The notes under the pieces: model-generated | What the model saw: only the letters and a program-made list of their open reading frames with translations | The model's database searches: none | What the model was told of the DNA's origin: nothing | Part shown: one piece after another, positions 1 to 9,553 of the stretch | Layout of the letters: each line of letters opens with the position of its first letter | Numbering within the stretch: the stretch's first letter is position 1 | Assembly (NCBI RefSeq): GCF_021502575.1 | Contig: NZ_JAKFGN010000001.1 | Coordinates: forward strand, 1,550,001-1,614,000 | DNA length: 64,000 nt | Source of the DNA: Bradyrhizobium sp. G127 | GTDB taxonomy: Bacteria; Pseudomonadota; Alphaproteobacteria; Rhizobiales; Xanthobacteraceae | Direction of reading: 5' to 3' | Made by a program: the position numbers and the translations under genes

Positions 1-1
1 A

Positions 2-2914
2 AAAGCATCAGAGCCGGGATTGCCGTGGCGGCTGGCGTCGCGGCTGAAAGCCGGGCCGTCATCCGCGACATTCGAACAGATCGAGGCGGTCTATGGTCCA
101 GAGGACAACGCGCTGCGGCTGACCGGTGGCGGCGATATGCGGTTCGGCGCCTCGCCGCTGTTGCATCTTACCCTGTCCGCGCGGCAACTCGATGCGGACC
201 GCCTGCTCGCGAAAGATGCTGCGAATTCCGAGCCGCTGCGGCTGCTTCCGGCGCTGCGCGCCCTGATCACGTCGCTGCCTGCGCTGCCGCTTGCGGCGCA
301 GATCGAACTCGGGGTGGAGCAGGTCGCGCTTGGCGGCCGGCCGTTGCAAAACATCGCTCTCGATCTGCGCGGCGACGACAGGGCGTGGACCGTCGTGAAA
401 TTCGAGATGCGTGCGCCCGGTACGACGCGTGTCACGGCCAGCGGCTTGCTTGCGCCGCCGGGACCGTCCGCGCGCTTTATAGGCCCGGTCAACATCGAGT
501 CTGCTGATCCCGATGCACTGGCGGCATGGTTGCAGGGACGCAGCGACGTCACCTGGCGCAACCAGAAGCCGTTGCGTTTGCGCGGTGACGCCACCGTCGC
601 GGCGGATCACATCGCCCTCGACGGTGTAACGGCCGACGTCAATGGCGGTGCGATGGAAGGCCGACTTGCGCTGCTGACGATCAACGGCAAGACCCGCTTC
701 GAAGCGGCGTTGAAGGCGGCCGCACTTGATCTCGATGCGGCGTCCTCGCTGGTTACGGTGCTGGCCGGGCCGCAATCCGCATGGCCAGACGAAGCGCAGG
801 TGTCGCTCGATGCCGGAAGCGCCGTGCTTGCGGGGCAGACGGTTCGCCCCGCGGCCGTCAGTCTGAGTTACGGCCCGAAGACAATCGCACTCGATCGCAT
901 CCAGATGGGCGATGCGGGCAGCGGCCTCGCGATCAGCGGCACGGGATCGTTCGATCGGACGGAGAGCGCGGGCAAGCTTGCACTGACGGCGGCAGCACCG
1001 TCGCTCGCGCAGATCGGCAGTTTCGTTGCGCCGTTCGCGCCCACGGTCGCGGAGCGGCTGACTGTGGTTGCGAAAGAACCCGGCGCCGCCCGCATGCAAC
1101 TCTCCGCCGACATCGGCAAGGCCAGGGATCGCTCCGGCCGCACCGACGCCCGCGCCGTGCTCGACATCGATGCGCCGCAACTCAGGGGCGCGATCAAGCT
1201 GACCGCGACGCCAAACATTGACATTGCGCGCGGGTTTGATCCCGCGGTGTTGCGCGGCACCGACTTTGGCATCGAGAGCAGGCTGACGGCTAACCAGACC
1301 GCGACCGTGCTGGCCTCAATCGGTCTCGACCGCATCGTCTCCGCGGGCGAGGGACCGGCGCAATTCGAGTCATCGGTCACCGGCGTTTGGGGTTCGCCGC
1401 TGCAACTGAAAGCGAAGCTGATTGGCGCCGGCGTTGATGGCGATGTTCAAGGTATCGGCAATCCGTGGGCGGATCAGCCGACGGCGGCGCTGACTGTCGC
1501 GGTGCGCCGCGCAGATCTGGCGGCGCTATTCGACCTCAAGCCGTCGAGCGTGCCGTCGCTAAACGTCGCGCTGTCGTCACGCCTCGGCGTGACGGGCAAC
1601 ACGTTCTCGTTCGACGATCTCGACGCCACGGTGGGGGGATCGCGTGTGCGCGGGCGGATCATCCTGACGCGCGGCGACGAGGCTGGCATCGACGGCGAGA
1701 TCGGCATGGACACCCTCGATCTTGGCAGCGTGACGAGCCTTGCATTCGGCGCGGCAGGGCACGACACATCAGCGCCGCTTGGCAAAGGCTGGTTGCGCGG
1801 CTGGCGCGGACGGCTGGCGTTTCAGGCCCTGAGCGCGGCGCTGCCGGGCGGCGGCGAGTTGCGTCCTATCAGCGGCGCAATCAAGGGCGACGGCCAATCG
1901 CTGGTGCTGGAGAACGCCACGGCCGGCATCGGCGGCGGTGACGCCTCGCTGAATCTTGACGCCCGGCAAGGAGCGGACCGGGGCACGTCGTTCAACGCGC
2001 GGCTGCAATTGTCCGGTGTCGATGGCAATGCGCTGCATTATCGCAGCTTCGCGATGCCCACCAGCAAGGTCGCGCTGCAAATGACGCTCGCAGGGCAGGG
2101 CCGCAGCGCCGCCGGATTGACCGGTGCATTGTCGGGCGCGGGCACGCTAACGCTGACGGACGCGCGCATCGCAGGACTGGACACGCGCGCGTTCGAAGCG
2201 GGGATTCGTGCCAGCGATGGCGGGCAGGCGACCGACGATCTCAAACTGAAGGAGATTGTCGAGCCCGTGCTGGCCGCCGGGGTATTGGCGGTGCCGTCGG
2301 CGCAAATTCCCTTCACCGTCAAGGATGGCCGGTTGCGGATCGAGGCGGCGACTCTCGAATCCGAACGCGCCCGCGTCGCGATTGCCGGTGGCTACGATCT
2401 GCTCGCGGATCAGGCCGACCTTCGCGCGGTAATGTCGCCGATCAACACCAGACCGATCAGCGGACGCCCGGAAATCCGCGTCGACCTGAATGGATCTCCG
2501 GATGGGCTGGCGCATACGGTCGACGTCGCGGCACTGTCGTCGTGGCTTGCGATGCGTGCGATCGATCGTGAAACGCGGCGGCTCGATCAGCTCGAACGCG
2601 GTGTTTCACCTGGGCCGGAGTCCGACAATCTGTGGGATGAGGTGCTGCCGAAGGGCGATCCGCTTCCACCGGCGGAAGTCAAAATGCCTAATCGTGATCC
2701 GAGGCGGAAGAACTCAGGCGCGAAGATCATTCAGCCGCGCCCATCGGTCGTGCCGCAGGCCGCCGCTCCGCAAAGTCCGCCGTCTGATCCACCCACCGGC
2801 AATGTACGGGTGCAGCCGCTGCCGCCGCCGATCAACATCAAGCCCGCGCCCGGCGTGTTACAGGCGCCTAGACCGCGTTCGGCTGCGCCGCCGCCGGCGT
2901 CGCGGACGTTTTGA
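2..2914 (+). CDS. AsmA-family protein, C-terminal part (5' end outside window)
   Basis: The reading frame is open to the left edge, so the N-terminus and its expected membrane anchor are missing; about 970 residues are visible. They form a long beta-rich, low-cysteine protein with the repeating Gly/Ala/Asp/Leu pattern of the AsmA/YhdP/TamB group. The AsmA-like C-terminal signature is best seen around residues 690–840, with a GALSGAGTLTLTDARIAGLD stretch followed by a section on self-derived beta strands. The last 80 or so residues are a proline-rich, probably disordered tail. Relatives are inner-membrane-anchored periplasmic proteins linked to outer-membrane lipid transport and envelope integrity; that role is by family only. 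The following genes are on the other strand, so this is the last gene of its transcript. Confidence 0.75.
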   Translation, partial: KASEPGLPWRLASRLKAGPSSATFEQIEAVYGPEDNALRLTGGGDMRFGASPLLHLTLSARQLDADRLLAKDAANSEPLRLLPALRALITSLPALPLAAQIELGVEQVALGGRPLQNIALDLRGDDRAWTVVKFEMRAPGTTRVTASGLLAPPGPSARFIGPVNIESADPDALAAWLQGRSDVTWRNQKPLRLRGDATVAADHIALDGVTADVNGGAMEGRLALLTINGKTRFEAALKAAALDLDAASSLVTVLAGPQSAWPDEAQVSLDAGSAVLAGQTVRPAAVSLSYGPKTIALDRIQMGDAGSGLAISGTGSFDRTESAGKLALTAAAPSLAQIGSFVAPFAPTVAERLTVVAKEPGAARMQLSADIGKARDRSGRTDARAVLDIDAPQLRGAIKLTATPNIDIARGFDPAVLRGTDFGIESRLTANQTATVLASIGLDRIVSAGEGPAQFESSVTGVWGSPLQLKAKLIGAGVDGDVQGIGNPWADQPTAALTVAVRRADLAALFDLKPSSVPSLNVALSSRLGVTGNTFSFDDLDATVGGSRVRGRIILTRGDEAGIDGEIGMDTLDLGSVTSLAFGAAGHDTSAPLGKGWLRGWRGRLAFQALSAALPGGGELRPISGAIKGDGQSLVLENATAGIGGGDASLNLDARQGADRGTSFNARLQLSGVDGNALHYRSFAMPTSKVALQMTLAGQGRSAAGLTGALSGAGTLTLTDARIAGLDTRAFEAGIRASDGGQATDDLKLKEIVEPVLAAGVLAVPSAQIPFTVKDGRLRIEAATLESERARVAIAGGYDLLADQADLRAVMSPINTRPISGRPEIRVDLNGSPDGLAHTVDVAALSSWLAMRAIDRETRRLDQLERGVSPGPESDNLWDEVLPKGDPLPPAEVKMPNRDPRRKNSGAKIIQPRPSVVPQAAAPQSPPSDPPTGNVRVQPLPPPINIKPAPGVLQAPRPRSAAPPPASRTF

Positions 2915-2984
2915 TTTATGATGGTCTGATTATTTCGAGAGTGCCGCTCAGCCACGTTGAGCCGGAAATCATCCGGCACAACAG

Positions 2985-3257
2985 TTACAGATGGGAGCTT
3001 TCCGGCTGCAACCGGGTGCTTCCATTCCCCGCTACAGGCATCGCGCGCGAGCGGAAATAATCCAGCACGAAAAGCCGGATCGCCGAGGAAAGATTCCCCT
3101 GCTGGCGGCCGCCGTCGATTTCACCAACCAATTCGGACAAGGTCAGGCTTCTTGCCGAGGCAATTTCCTTCATGCCGTTCCAGAAGGCTTCTTCGAGGCT
3201 GACGCTGGTCTTGTGGCCGGCGACGACGATCGAGCGTTTGACGACAGGCGACTTCAT
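2985..3257 (-). CDS. Ribbon-helix-helix domain protein
   Basis: A 90-residue protein opening with KSPVVKRSIVVAGHKTSVSLEE, the short beta strand then helix of the alphaproteobacterial ribbon-helix-helix family (RHH_4 type). The rest is LEEAFWNGMKEIA, a second helix, and an IRLFVLDYFR segment typical of the family C-terminus. It is presumably a small dimeric DNA-binding regulator, but no target is visible. Its ATG overlaps the stop of the DUF4169 gene upstream by 4 bases, so the two are translated together. The pairing recurs across Rhizobiales as far as I know the family, which supports a shared role, but neither partner has a clear function. Confidence 0.8.
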   Translation of the reverse strand: MKSPVVKRSIVVAGHKTSVSLEEAFWNGMKEIASARSLTLSELVGEIDGGRQQGNLSSAIRLFVLDYFRSRAMPVAGNGSTRLQPESSHL

Positions 3258-3442
3258 GCCGATGTCTCGTCATCGATGCGATGCTGATTCAGAGCGTTGC
3301 TGCTGCGCTGCGCATGAAGCTCATCACGCTGGCGCTCGCCCTTGGTGCGGCCGAAGCGAGCGCGGTTGGTGTCCGCCTGCTTCGCTGCATCCTCGCGCGC
3401 GATGCGCTTCTTGACTTGCTTCAGGTTGATCAGGTCGCCCAT
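3254..3442 (-). CDS. DUF4169 family protein
   Basis: A 62-residue, highly charged protein starting MGDLINLKQVKKRIAREDAA, the recognisable start of the DUF4169 family. It is almost entirely Lys/Arg/Glu/Gln/Asn-rich, with no membrane segment or cysteine, and is probably helical. Its function is unknown. It is the first gene of a two-gene unit with the ribbon-helix-helix gene, overlapping by 4 bases, so co-translation is likely. The small size and basic composition would fit a partner or modulator of the regulator, which is inference only. Confidence 0.75.
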   Translation of the reverse strand: MGDLINLKQVKKRIAREDAAKQADTNRARFGRTKGERQRDELHAQRSSNALNQHRIDDETSA

Positions 3443-3697
3443 GACGCCTCCATCATTTCAGGACGCTTGCAACGAAGGACGCGAATGTCGAACGTGCTTT
3501 CGTTTGTCCTGTTCGGGTCTCGTTGGAGCCGGTCTTTCGATCGGCCCGCACTGCTATTCATTCCCCGCACGCGTGCGAGGCAGGAGTCAGAAAAATTTAG
3601 CATGCGATGCAGCGCAGAAGGTAGCCGATCAGCGTAGGACTTTAGGGGTGCGACGACATGTCCTGCGTTACAGCGAGCTAATGTACCCGTTCCTGCA

Positions 3698-5101
3698 CTA
3701 TCCGGGATGCGTCATCTTGTCTGGCTTCACCAGCCGATCGAACTCATCTGCCGACACCAGGCCAAGACGCACGGCCTCTTCCTTCAGCGTTGTGCCGCGT
3801 GCATGAGCAGTCTTTGCAACCTTCGCGGCGTTGTCGTAGCCGATCTTCGGCGCCAGCGCGGTCACCAGCATCAGTGAGCGTTGCATCAGTTCATCGATGC
3901 GCTTTTCGTCGGCACGGATGCCGACAACGCAATGCTCGGTGAACGAACGTGCAACGTCCGCCATCAATTGAATCGACTGCAACATGCAGTGCGCCAGCAC
4001 CGGCTTGTAGACGTTGAGCTCGAAGTGGCCCTGGCTGCCGGCAACCGTGATCGCGGTGTGGTTGCCGAAGATCTGGCAGCACACCATCGTCACCGCTTCG
4101 CACTGGGTGGGATTGACCTTGCCCGGCATGATCGATGAGCCCGGCTCGTTTTCGGGCAGGATCAGTTCGCCGAGACCGGAGCGCGGCCCCGAGCCGAGCA
4201 GGCGGATGTCGTTGGCGATCTTGAACAGCCCGGTGGCCATCGCGTTGATCGCACCGTGGACGAACACATAGGCGTCGTTTGACGCCAGCGCTTCGAACTT
4301 GTTCTGCGCGCTGGTGAACGGCAGCTTGGTCAGCGTCGCGACCTGCCGGGCGAATAGTTTTGCGAAACGCGGCTTTGAATTGAGGCCAGTGCCCACGGCC
4401 GTGCCGCCCTGCGCCAACGGATAGAGATCCTTCACGGCGGCGCGTATCCGTGCGATGCCGCTGTCCACCTGCGCGGCATAGCCGGAAAATTCCTGGCCGA
4501 GCGTGAGCGGCGTCGCATCCTGGGTGTGGGTGCGGCCGATCTTGACGATTTTTGCGAAAGTCTCTTCTTTCTGGCGCAGCGCCTTCAGCAATTCGGTCAA
4601 GGCGGGCAGCAGGTCGTGGGTGATGCGCTCGGCGGCGGCGATATGCATCGCGGTCGGAAACGAGTCATTGGATGACTGGCTCATGTTGACGTGATCGTTG
4701 GGATGCACCGGCTTCTTGGTGCCCGGTTCGCCGCCGAGCAGTTCGCTGGCGCGGTTGGCGATCACCTCGTTGAGGTTCATGTTGGATTGCGTGCCGGAGC
4801 CGGTCTGCCAGACCACCAGCGGGAAATTGTCGTCGAGCTGTCCGTCGATGACTTCGCGGGCGGCACGAACAATAGCGCGCGCGCGGCGCTGGTCGAGCAG
4901 GCCGAGTTCGAGATTGGTCTGCGCCGAAGCCAGCTTGACCATGGCGAGTCCGCGGACGATCGGCATGGGCATCCGCTCGTTGCCGATCCTGAAATTGTGC
5001 TTCGAGCGCTCGGTCTGCGCGCCCCAGTAGCGGTCGGCCGGCACTTCGATCGGTCCGAACGTGTCGGTTTCGGTGCGCGTGGTTTTCTTCGGTGCGGCCA
5101 T
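3698..5101 (-). CDS. fumC: Class II fumarate hydratase (fumarase C)
   Basis: Catalyses reversible hydration of fumarate to L-malate in the TCA cycle, as an iron-independent cytoplasmic homotetramer. The 467-residue product has the full family length. The signature loop [11 protein letters not shown] is present near residue 320, with the upstream [11 protein letters not shown] and SSNDSFPTA motifs that build the active site. The start at [16 protein letters not shown] is chosen over an in-frame start 20 codons upstream because a GGAAAG ribosome site sits just before it and it matches family N-termini. It is a single-gene unit, convergent with nothing nearby, and sspB lies upstream on the same strand after a gap of about 160 bases. 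Confidence 0.95.
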   Translation of the reverse strand: MAAPKKTTRTETDTFGPIEVPADRYWGAQTERSKHNFRIGNERMPMPIVRGLAMVKLASAQTNLELGLLDQRRARAIVRAAREVIDGQLDDNFPLVVWQTGSGTQSNMNLNEVIANRASELLGGEPGTKKPVHPNDHVNMSQSSNDSFPTAMHIAAAERITHDLLPALTELLKALRQKEETFAKIVKIGRTHTQDATPLTLGQEFSGYAAQVDSGIARIRAAVKDLYPLAQGGTAVGTGLNSKPRFAKLFARQVATLTKLPFTSAQNKFEALASNDAYVFVHGAINAMATGLFKIANDIRLLGSGPRSGLGELILPENEPGSSIMPGKVNPTQCEAVTMVCCQIFGNHTAITVAGSQGHFELNVYKPVLAHCMLQSIQLMADVARSFTEHCVVGIRADEKRIDELMQRSLMLVTALAPKIGYDNAAKVAKTAHARGTTLKEEAVRLGLVSADEFDRLVKPDKMTHPG

Positions 5102-5258
5102 GATGCTTTCCGGTATGTTGCGGGACGGCGAAGTGTAGGACTTCACGCATAACGCACGCAACCGCCGCGCGTTGCCGCTTCAAGAGAAGCGCCGCCGGAA
5201 TTTTAGAAGGCTTCAAGATGACGTGATGCGATTGCCGCTACGACCGGCATTCGCCGGA

Positions 5259-5762
5259 TTATTTCTTGCGGAAACGGTCGAGCCGCACGACTTCGGCGCC
5301 TTCGCCCTGCTTGGCCGGCTCGTCGCTGGTTTCTGCCGGCGCGTCCGATGCAGCCGCGACGGGCAGCGTCTCGACTACAGGGGCTGCTTCCACGGCCGCT
5401 TCATCGTTCGGCTCGAACTGCAATCCGAACTGCACCGACGGATCGAAGAAGCTTTTGATCGAGCTGAACGGAATGACGAGACGCTCCGGAATTCCGTTAA
5501 AGGACAGGCCGACTTCGAAGCGGTCGTCGGTCACCACCAGATCCCAGAACTGGTGCTGCAGGATGACGGTCATTTCCTGCGGATATTGCGACAGCAGGCG
5601 GGGGGAGATTTTCACCCCGTCGGCATTTGACAGGAACGTGATGTAGAAATGGTGCTCGCCGGGAAGCCCATGCTCCGCCGCGTCCGCGAGTACATGCTTC
5701 AACACGCCGCGCAGCGCGTCACGCGCGAGGACATCGTAACGGATGTGGTCGGTCGTCATCAT
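5259..5762 (-). CDS. sspB: SspB-family ClpXP adaptor
   Basis: Alphaproteobacterial SspB, which tethers ssrA-tagged polypeptides to the ClpXP protease. The 167-residue protein has the substrate-binding fold over residues about 1–115, including HHFYITFLSNADGV and the FEVGLSFNGIPERLVIPFSS stretch that forms the peptide groove. An Ala/Glu-rich flexible linker follows, ending in a short C-terminal motif, EVVRLDRFRKK, which corresponds to the ClpX-binding tail. Two adjacent ATG codons (5762 and 5759) are possible starts. The gene stands alone, upstream of fumC and divergent from the chromate transporter genes. Confidence 0.92.
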   Translation of the reverse strand: MMTTDHIRYDVLARDALRGVLKHVLADAAEHGLPGEHHFYITFLSNADGVKISPRLLSQYPQEMTVILQHQFWDLVVTDDRFEVGLSFNGIPERLVIPFSSIKSFFDPSVQFGLQFEPNDEAAVEAAPVVETLPVAAASDAPAETSDEPAKQGEGAEVVRLDRFRKK

Positions 5763-6170
5763 GTCGTCCTGTAGAAAATGGCCAGTCGAGGAGCGGTTAA
5801 GCCGTAACTCACGCCTGCGGGAGGAACGTTCCGACTCGCGGTTCGATCCATGCTACTCCGTCATGGCCCGCAGGTCAGCATCGGTGCCTTGCAGATCGCA
5901 GAAATTCTCGCGACCGGCAATGCATTCGCCGGATAAATTCAATGCAGCACGGTGAAAGTGGAGGCTTTTATTGTCAGGTGCCTCCGGCCCCCGGCGAACA
6001 GGCCCCTCAATATAGGGGTAATCTCCAGCGGCAAAAGGCTGCGGTTCCTTGCGTGCAGGGCGCTCGGCGGTCAGGAATGCAGTGCGGATAAGCTGCGATT
6101 TGCGCCCAGCGCATGCGGGGAAGTTCGGAATATCGGTTGGCCCCGGCCGAGCCGCATTCTACATCGGGCC
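5763..6170. other. Intergenic region between sspB and chromate transporter
   Basis: About 400 bases between two divergent genes. No convincing coding sequence on either strand. A short inverted repeat CCCCT–AGGGG lies at 6003–6018, centred on an AT-rich CAATAT spacer, and could be part of a promoter or operator for the downstream genes. I see no riboswitch-like or tRNA structure. Confidence 0.4.
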
Positions 6171-6773
6171 ATGCCTCCGGACACTGCTCCCGCGATTTCC
6201 CAAACACCCGATGTGGCGACGCCGGAACGGCCCGGATTGCTGGAACTGTTCGTGGCGTTCGCCAAGATGTCGCTGGCGGGTTTCGGCGGCGTGCTGGTGT
6301 GGGCGCGGCGGGCCATTGTCGACCAGCACCGCTGGATGACGGCGGAGGAATTCAACGAAGCCTTTGCGCTCTGTCATTTTCTGCCCGGTCCCAACATCGT
6401 CAACCTGTCCGTCGTGTTCGGCGGCCGCTTTCGCGGCATCCCCGGCAGCATCGCCGCTTTTCTCGGCCTGGTTGGGCCGCCGGTGGTGATTGTCATGGTG
6501 CTGGCCGCGATCTATGCGCGCTATGGCGAGATTCCGGCGTTGCAGCGGACGCTGGCCGGGGTGTCCTGCGCGGCGGTCGGGCTTTTCCTTGCGGTCACCG
6601 CGCGGATGATGGTGCCGCTGCTGAAGAAGCGCGATCCGGTCGCTCTTGCGCTACTGGGTGCTGTTTTCGTCGCCATCGGATTGCTGCGGCTGCCGCTGGT
6701 GCCGGTTCTCCTCACCGCGATCCCGCTCAGCCTCGCACTGACCTTTGCGGTGTGGCGGAGGCCGTCAGCATGA
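6171..6773 (+). CDS. chrA: Chromate transporter, short-chain, N-terminal-type half
   Basis: A 200-residue membrane protein of the CHR (chromate ion transporter) superfamily. The typical opening is present, LLELFVAFAKMSLAGFGGVL, followed by the RRAIVDQHRWMTAEEF motif, the ALCHFLPGPNIVNLSV signature and several hydrophobic helices. It corresponds to one half of the classical two-domain ChrA of about 400 residues; the second half is the next gene, whose ATG overlaps this stop by 4 bases. The two probably assemble as a heteromer. The family exports chromate by proton or sulfate exchange, but many members have untested substrates. The start at MPPDTAPAIS removes an unlikely 73-codon N-terminal extension. 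Confidence 0.88.
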   Translation: MPPDTAPAISQTPDVATPERPGLLELFVAFAKMSLAGFGGVLVWARRAIVDQHRWMTAEEFNEAFALCHFLPGPNIVNLSVVFGGRFRGIPGSIAAFLGLVGPPVVIVMVLAAIYARYGEIPALQRTLAGVSCAAVGLFLAVTARMMVPLLKKRDPVALALLGAVFVAIGLLRLPLVPVLLTAIPLSLALTFAVWRRPSA

Positions 6774-7303
6774 ACTCGCCCGCAGGAGTGCTGCTGACGC
6801 TGGCGTGGACCTTTGGCCTGATGTCGTTGCTCGCCATCGGCGGGGCCAACTCGACAATTCCGGAAATGCATCGCGTCGCCGTCGACGTGCAGCACTGGCT
6901 GTCGGATTCGCAGTTCGCCGACATGTTCGCGATCTCGCAATTGTCGCCGGGACCGAACGTGCTGATCGTGACACTGATCGGCTATCACGTAGCCGGCATC
7001 GCAGGGGCGCTGGTGGCGACATTTGCCATGTGCGGCCCTTCTGCAGCGTTTGCTTACTTCGTCAGCAACATGCTGACGCGATCGAGCCATTCGATATGGC
7101 CGGCGATCCTTCAGGCCGCGCTGGTTCCCGTATCAATCGGCCTGATGTGCGCCAGCGGTCTTATTCTCACATTAACCTCAGACCGCACGTGGACCGCGGC
7201 GGTCCTGACCCTCGGAGCAGCCGCGCTGGCGCTCGCAACCCGTCTGAACCCGTTGTGGATGCTGGTTACGGGCGGCATTCTCGGTTTTGCTGGCGTCGTT
7301 TGA
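6770..7303 (+). CDS. chrA: Chromate transporter, short-chain, C-terminal-type half
   Basis: A 177-residue partner of the preceding gene, also a single CHR domain. It shows LLTLAWTFGLMSLLAIGGAN and the FADMFAISQLSPGPNVLIVTLIGYHVAG motif that mirrors the PGPN loop of the first half. The rest is hydrophobic, consistent with about six helices in opposite topology to its partner. ATGA overlap with the upstream stop indicates translational coupling and equal output of the two halves. It ends 93 bases before the tctB gene; whether the two transporters share a transcript is not clear from sequence. Confidence 0.88.
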   Translation: MNSPAGVLLTLAWTFGLMSLLAIGGANSTIPEMHRVAVDVQHWLSDSQFADMFAISQLSPGPNVLIVTLIGYHVAGIAGALVATFAMCGPSAAFAYFVSNMLTRSSHSIWPAILQAALVPVSIGLMCASGLILTLTSDRTWTAAVLTLGAAALALATRLNPLWMLVTGGILGFAGVV

Positions 7304-7396
7304 CGAAAATCGATAAGCAAAAGGGGAGTATCGGGGTCATCCCCCGGACTGCAAGAACAGACCGGGCAGAAGCCCGTGACGTGGGGGACGACGACG

Positions 7397-7891
7397 ATGA
7401 GTGAAGCGCCAGGCAGCGCTGCGGAGAAATCCGTGCGGGGGGTTATCAAGGGACCACAGGATTTTTACGGCGGGCTGGCCCTGATGGGGATCGCGCTGTT
7501 CGCTCTGTGGGCATCCAGCGATCTTCAAGGCATGCGGGGATTCTCGTTTGGCCCGGGCACCGCGCCGCGGATGTTCGCCTATCTTCTTTTGGCGCTCGGC
7601 GCCGGCGTGGCGGTGACCGGATTTCTGGTGGATGGTCCGCCACTGCAACGCTATGGCATTCGCGGTCCCGTCTTCGTGACGCTGGCGATTCTGGCCTTCG
7701 CGGTCGCCATCCGCCCGCTGGGCTTGGTCGTCTCCGCGTTCGGGGCCTTCATCATCGCTGCGATGGGGAGCGAGGAGACGCGGTGGAAGGAGACCATCAT
7801 CGTCGGGATTTGCCTGACGATCGGCTGCGCCCTGCTGTTCCCATATGCGCTCGGGCTGCCGCTCGATCTCTTCCCTCGCATTCTGCGCTGA
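7397..7891 (+). CDS. tctB: Tripartite tricarboxylate transporter, TctB small membrane subunit
   Basis: A 164-residue membrane protein with four hydrophobic segments and the TctB pattern, including PQDFYGGLALMGIALFALW and a SFGPGTAPRMFAYLLLALG loop. It is the small membrane subunit of a TTT transporter; with TctA and TctC it imports a carboxylate in an ion-gradient-driven manner. The ATG at 7397 follows a GGGGGACG ribosome site; a GTG seven codons upstream lacks one. It is separated from tctA by 7 bases, so the two are an operon. The substrate cannot be read from this subunit. Confidence 0.88.
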   Translation: MSEAPGSAAEKSVRGVIKGPQDFYGGLALMGIALFALWASSDLQGMRGFSFGPGTAPRMFAYLLLALGAGVAVTGFLVDGPPLQRYGIRGPVFVTLAILAFAVAIRPLGLVVSAFGAFIIAAMGSEETRWKETIIVGICLTIGCALLFPYALGLPLDLFPRILR

Positions 7892-7898
7892 GGCCGTC

Positions 7899-9413
7899 AT
7901 GGAAGTTTTCTCAAATCTCGCGCTCGGCTTCGGCGTTGCGTTCTCGCCCATCAATCTCGGTCTCTGTCTGATCGGCGCGCTGGTCGGCACGCTGGTCGGC
8001 GTGCTGCCGGGCATCGGCACCATCGCCACGGTGGCCATGCTGCTGCCGATCACTTTTGGTCTTCCTCCCGTCGGCGCGCTCATCATGCTCGCCGGCATTT
8101 ATTACGGCGCGCAATATGGCGGCTCGACCACGTCGATCCTGGTCAACATTCCGGGTGAGGCGGGGTCGGTAGTTACAGCGCTCGATGGCTTCCAGATGGC
8201 CAAGCAGGGCCGCGCCGGCCCGGCGCTGGCGATCGCCGCCATCGGTTCGTTCTTCGCGGGCTGCGTCGCCACCTTTTTGATCGCGCTGCTCGGTGCGCCG
8301 CTGACCAAACTCGCGCTGGCATTCGGGCCTGCTGAATATTTCTCGCTGATGGTGCTCGGCCTGATCTTCGCGGTCGTTCTGGCGAAAGGCTCCGTGCTTA
8401 AAGCCATCGCGATGATCGCCTTCGGTGTACTGCTGTCGATGGTCGGCTCCGATATTGAGACCGGCGCCTCGCGCATGTCGTTCAACGTTCCGGAACTGGC
8501 TGACGGTCTCGGCTTTGCGACGGTTGCGATGGGCCTGTTCGGATTCGCCGAGATCATTCGCAATCTCGATCACGGCGCGGCGATGGACCGGGAACTGGTG
8601 CAGCAGAAGATCTCCGGACTGATGCCGACCAGGAAGGATCTGAAGGATTCAACACCGGCCATTCTGCGCGGCACGGTGCTGGGATCGATTCTCGGCATCC
8701 TGCCCGGCGGCGGCGCGGTCATCGCGTCGTTCGCGGCCTATACTTTCGAGAAGAAAATCTCGAAACATCCGCAACGTTTCGGTCGCGGCGCCATCGAAGG
8801 CGTCGCCGCGCCTGAAAGCGCCAACAATGCCGCGGCGCAGACCTCCTTTATTCCGCTGCTGACGCTCGGCATTCCGCCCAACGCGGTGATGGCGCTGATG
8901 GTGGGCGCGATGACCATTCACGGCATCGTGCCGGGACCGCAGGTGATGCAGAAGCAGCCCGAACTGGTCTGGGGCATGATCGCCTCGATGTGGATCGGCA
9001 ATCTGATGCTGCTGGTCATCAACCTGCCGCTGGTCGGCATCTGGGTGCGGTTGCTGAGGGTGCCGTATCGCCTGCTGTTCCCCTGCATCGTCGTCTTCTG
9101 TGCCATCGGCATTTACTCGGTGAACAACGCTCCGATGGACGTGGTGCTGACCGCGGCCTTCGGTCTTGTCGGCTACTGGCTGGTGAAGCACGATTTCGAA
9201 CCGGCACCGTTGCTGCTCGGCATGGTGCTGGGGCCGCTAATGGAGGAGAACCTCCGCCGCGCCCTGCTGATCTCGCGCGGCGACTGGACCGTCTTCCTGA
9301 CCCGGCCGCTGTCGGCCAGCCTGATGGCGATCGCCGCCTTCCTGCTGATCCTCGCGTTGCTGCCATCGCTGCGCAAGAAGCGCGACGAGGTCTTCGTCGA
9401 GTCGGAGAATTGA
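7899..9413 (+). CDS. tctA: Tripartite tricarboxylate transporter, TctA large permease subunit
   Basis: A 504-residue protein with about twelve hydrophobic helices. It carries the TctA motifs [22 protein letters not shown] near the N-terminus, [14 protein letters not shown] near residue 70, and a second inverted-repeat copy at [21 protein letters not shown] and [14 protein letters not shown] around residues 265–320. It forms the transport pathway, receiving substrate from the periplasmic TctC protein encoded downstream. The start at [12 protein letters not shown] fits the family better than the ORF extension, which runs back into tctB. Confidence 0.92.
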   Translation: MEVFSNLALGFGVAFSPINLGLCLIGALVGTLVGVLPGIGTIATVAMLLPITFGLPPVGALIMLAGIYYGAQYGGSTTSILVNIPGEAGSVVTALDGFQMAKQGRAGPALAIAAIGSFFAGCVATFLIALLGAPLTKLALAFGPAEYFSLMVLGLIFAVVLAKGSVLKAIAMIAFGVLLSMVGSDIETGASRMSFNVPELADGLGFATVAMGLFGFAEIIRNLDHGAAMDRELVQQKISGLMPTRKDLKDSTPAILRGTVLGSILGILPGGGAVIASFAAYTFEKKISKHPQRFGRGAIEGVAAPESANNAAAQTSFIPLLTLGIPPNAVMALMVGAMTIHGIVPGPQVMQKQPELVWGMIASMWIGNLMLLVINLPLVGIWVRLLRVPYRLLFPCIVVFCAIGIYSVNNAPMDVVLTAAFGLVGYWLVKHDFEPAPLLLGMVLGPLMEENLRRALLISRGDWTVFLTRPLSASLMAIAAFLLILALLPSLRKKRDEVFVESEN

Positions 9414-9419
9414 GGTATT

Positions 9420-9444
9420 GAGGTGCGGCGTTGCGCCGCGCCTC
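9420..9444 (+). terminator. GC-rich hairpin between tctA and tctC
   Basis: An 11-base-pair stem, GAGGTGCGGCG at 9420–9430 and CGCCGCGCCTC at 9434–9444, with one G·T pair, a TTG loop and a short TTT run. It starts a few bases after the tctA stop. It resembles a weak intrinsic terminator or an mRNA 3'-end stabiliser, which would let the membrane and binding-protein genes be expressed at different levels. Confidence 0.55.
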
Positions 9445-9553
9445 TTTGCTCCCCATTGGTAGCAAGTTGAATGGACTCGCCCCGGTCGGTGATGTTGAGA
9501 CTGGCCGGGCAGGGGCCATCGGTCCCCAATTAACGACATTCGGGAGGACGTTA

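Noticed and set aside
59-1180. Long open frame on the minus strand opposite the AsmA-like gene
   Set aside because: Composition is Arg/His/Gln-rich as in high-GC shadow frames, and the sense frame has a clear protein family.
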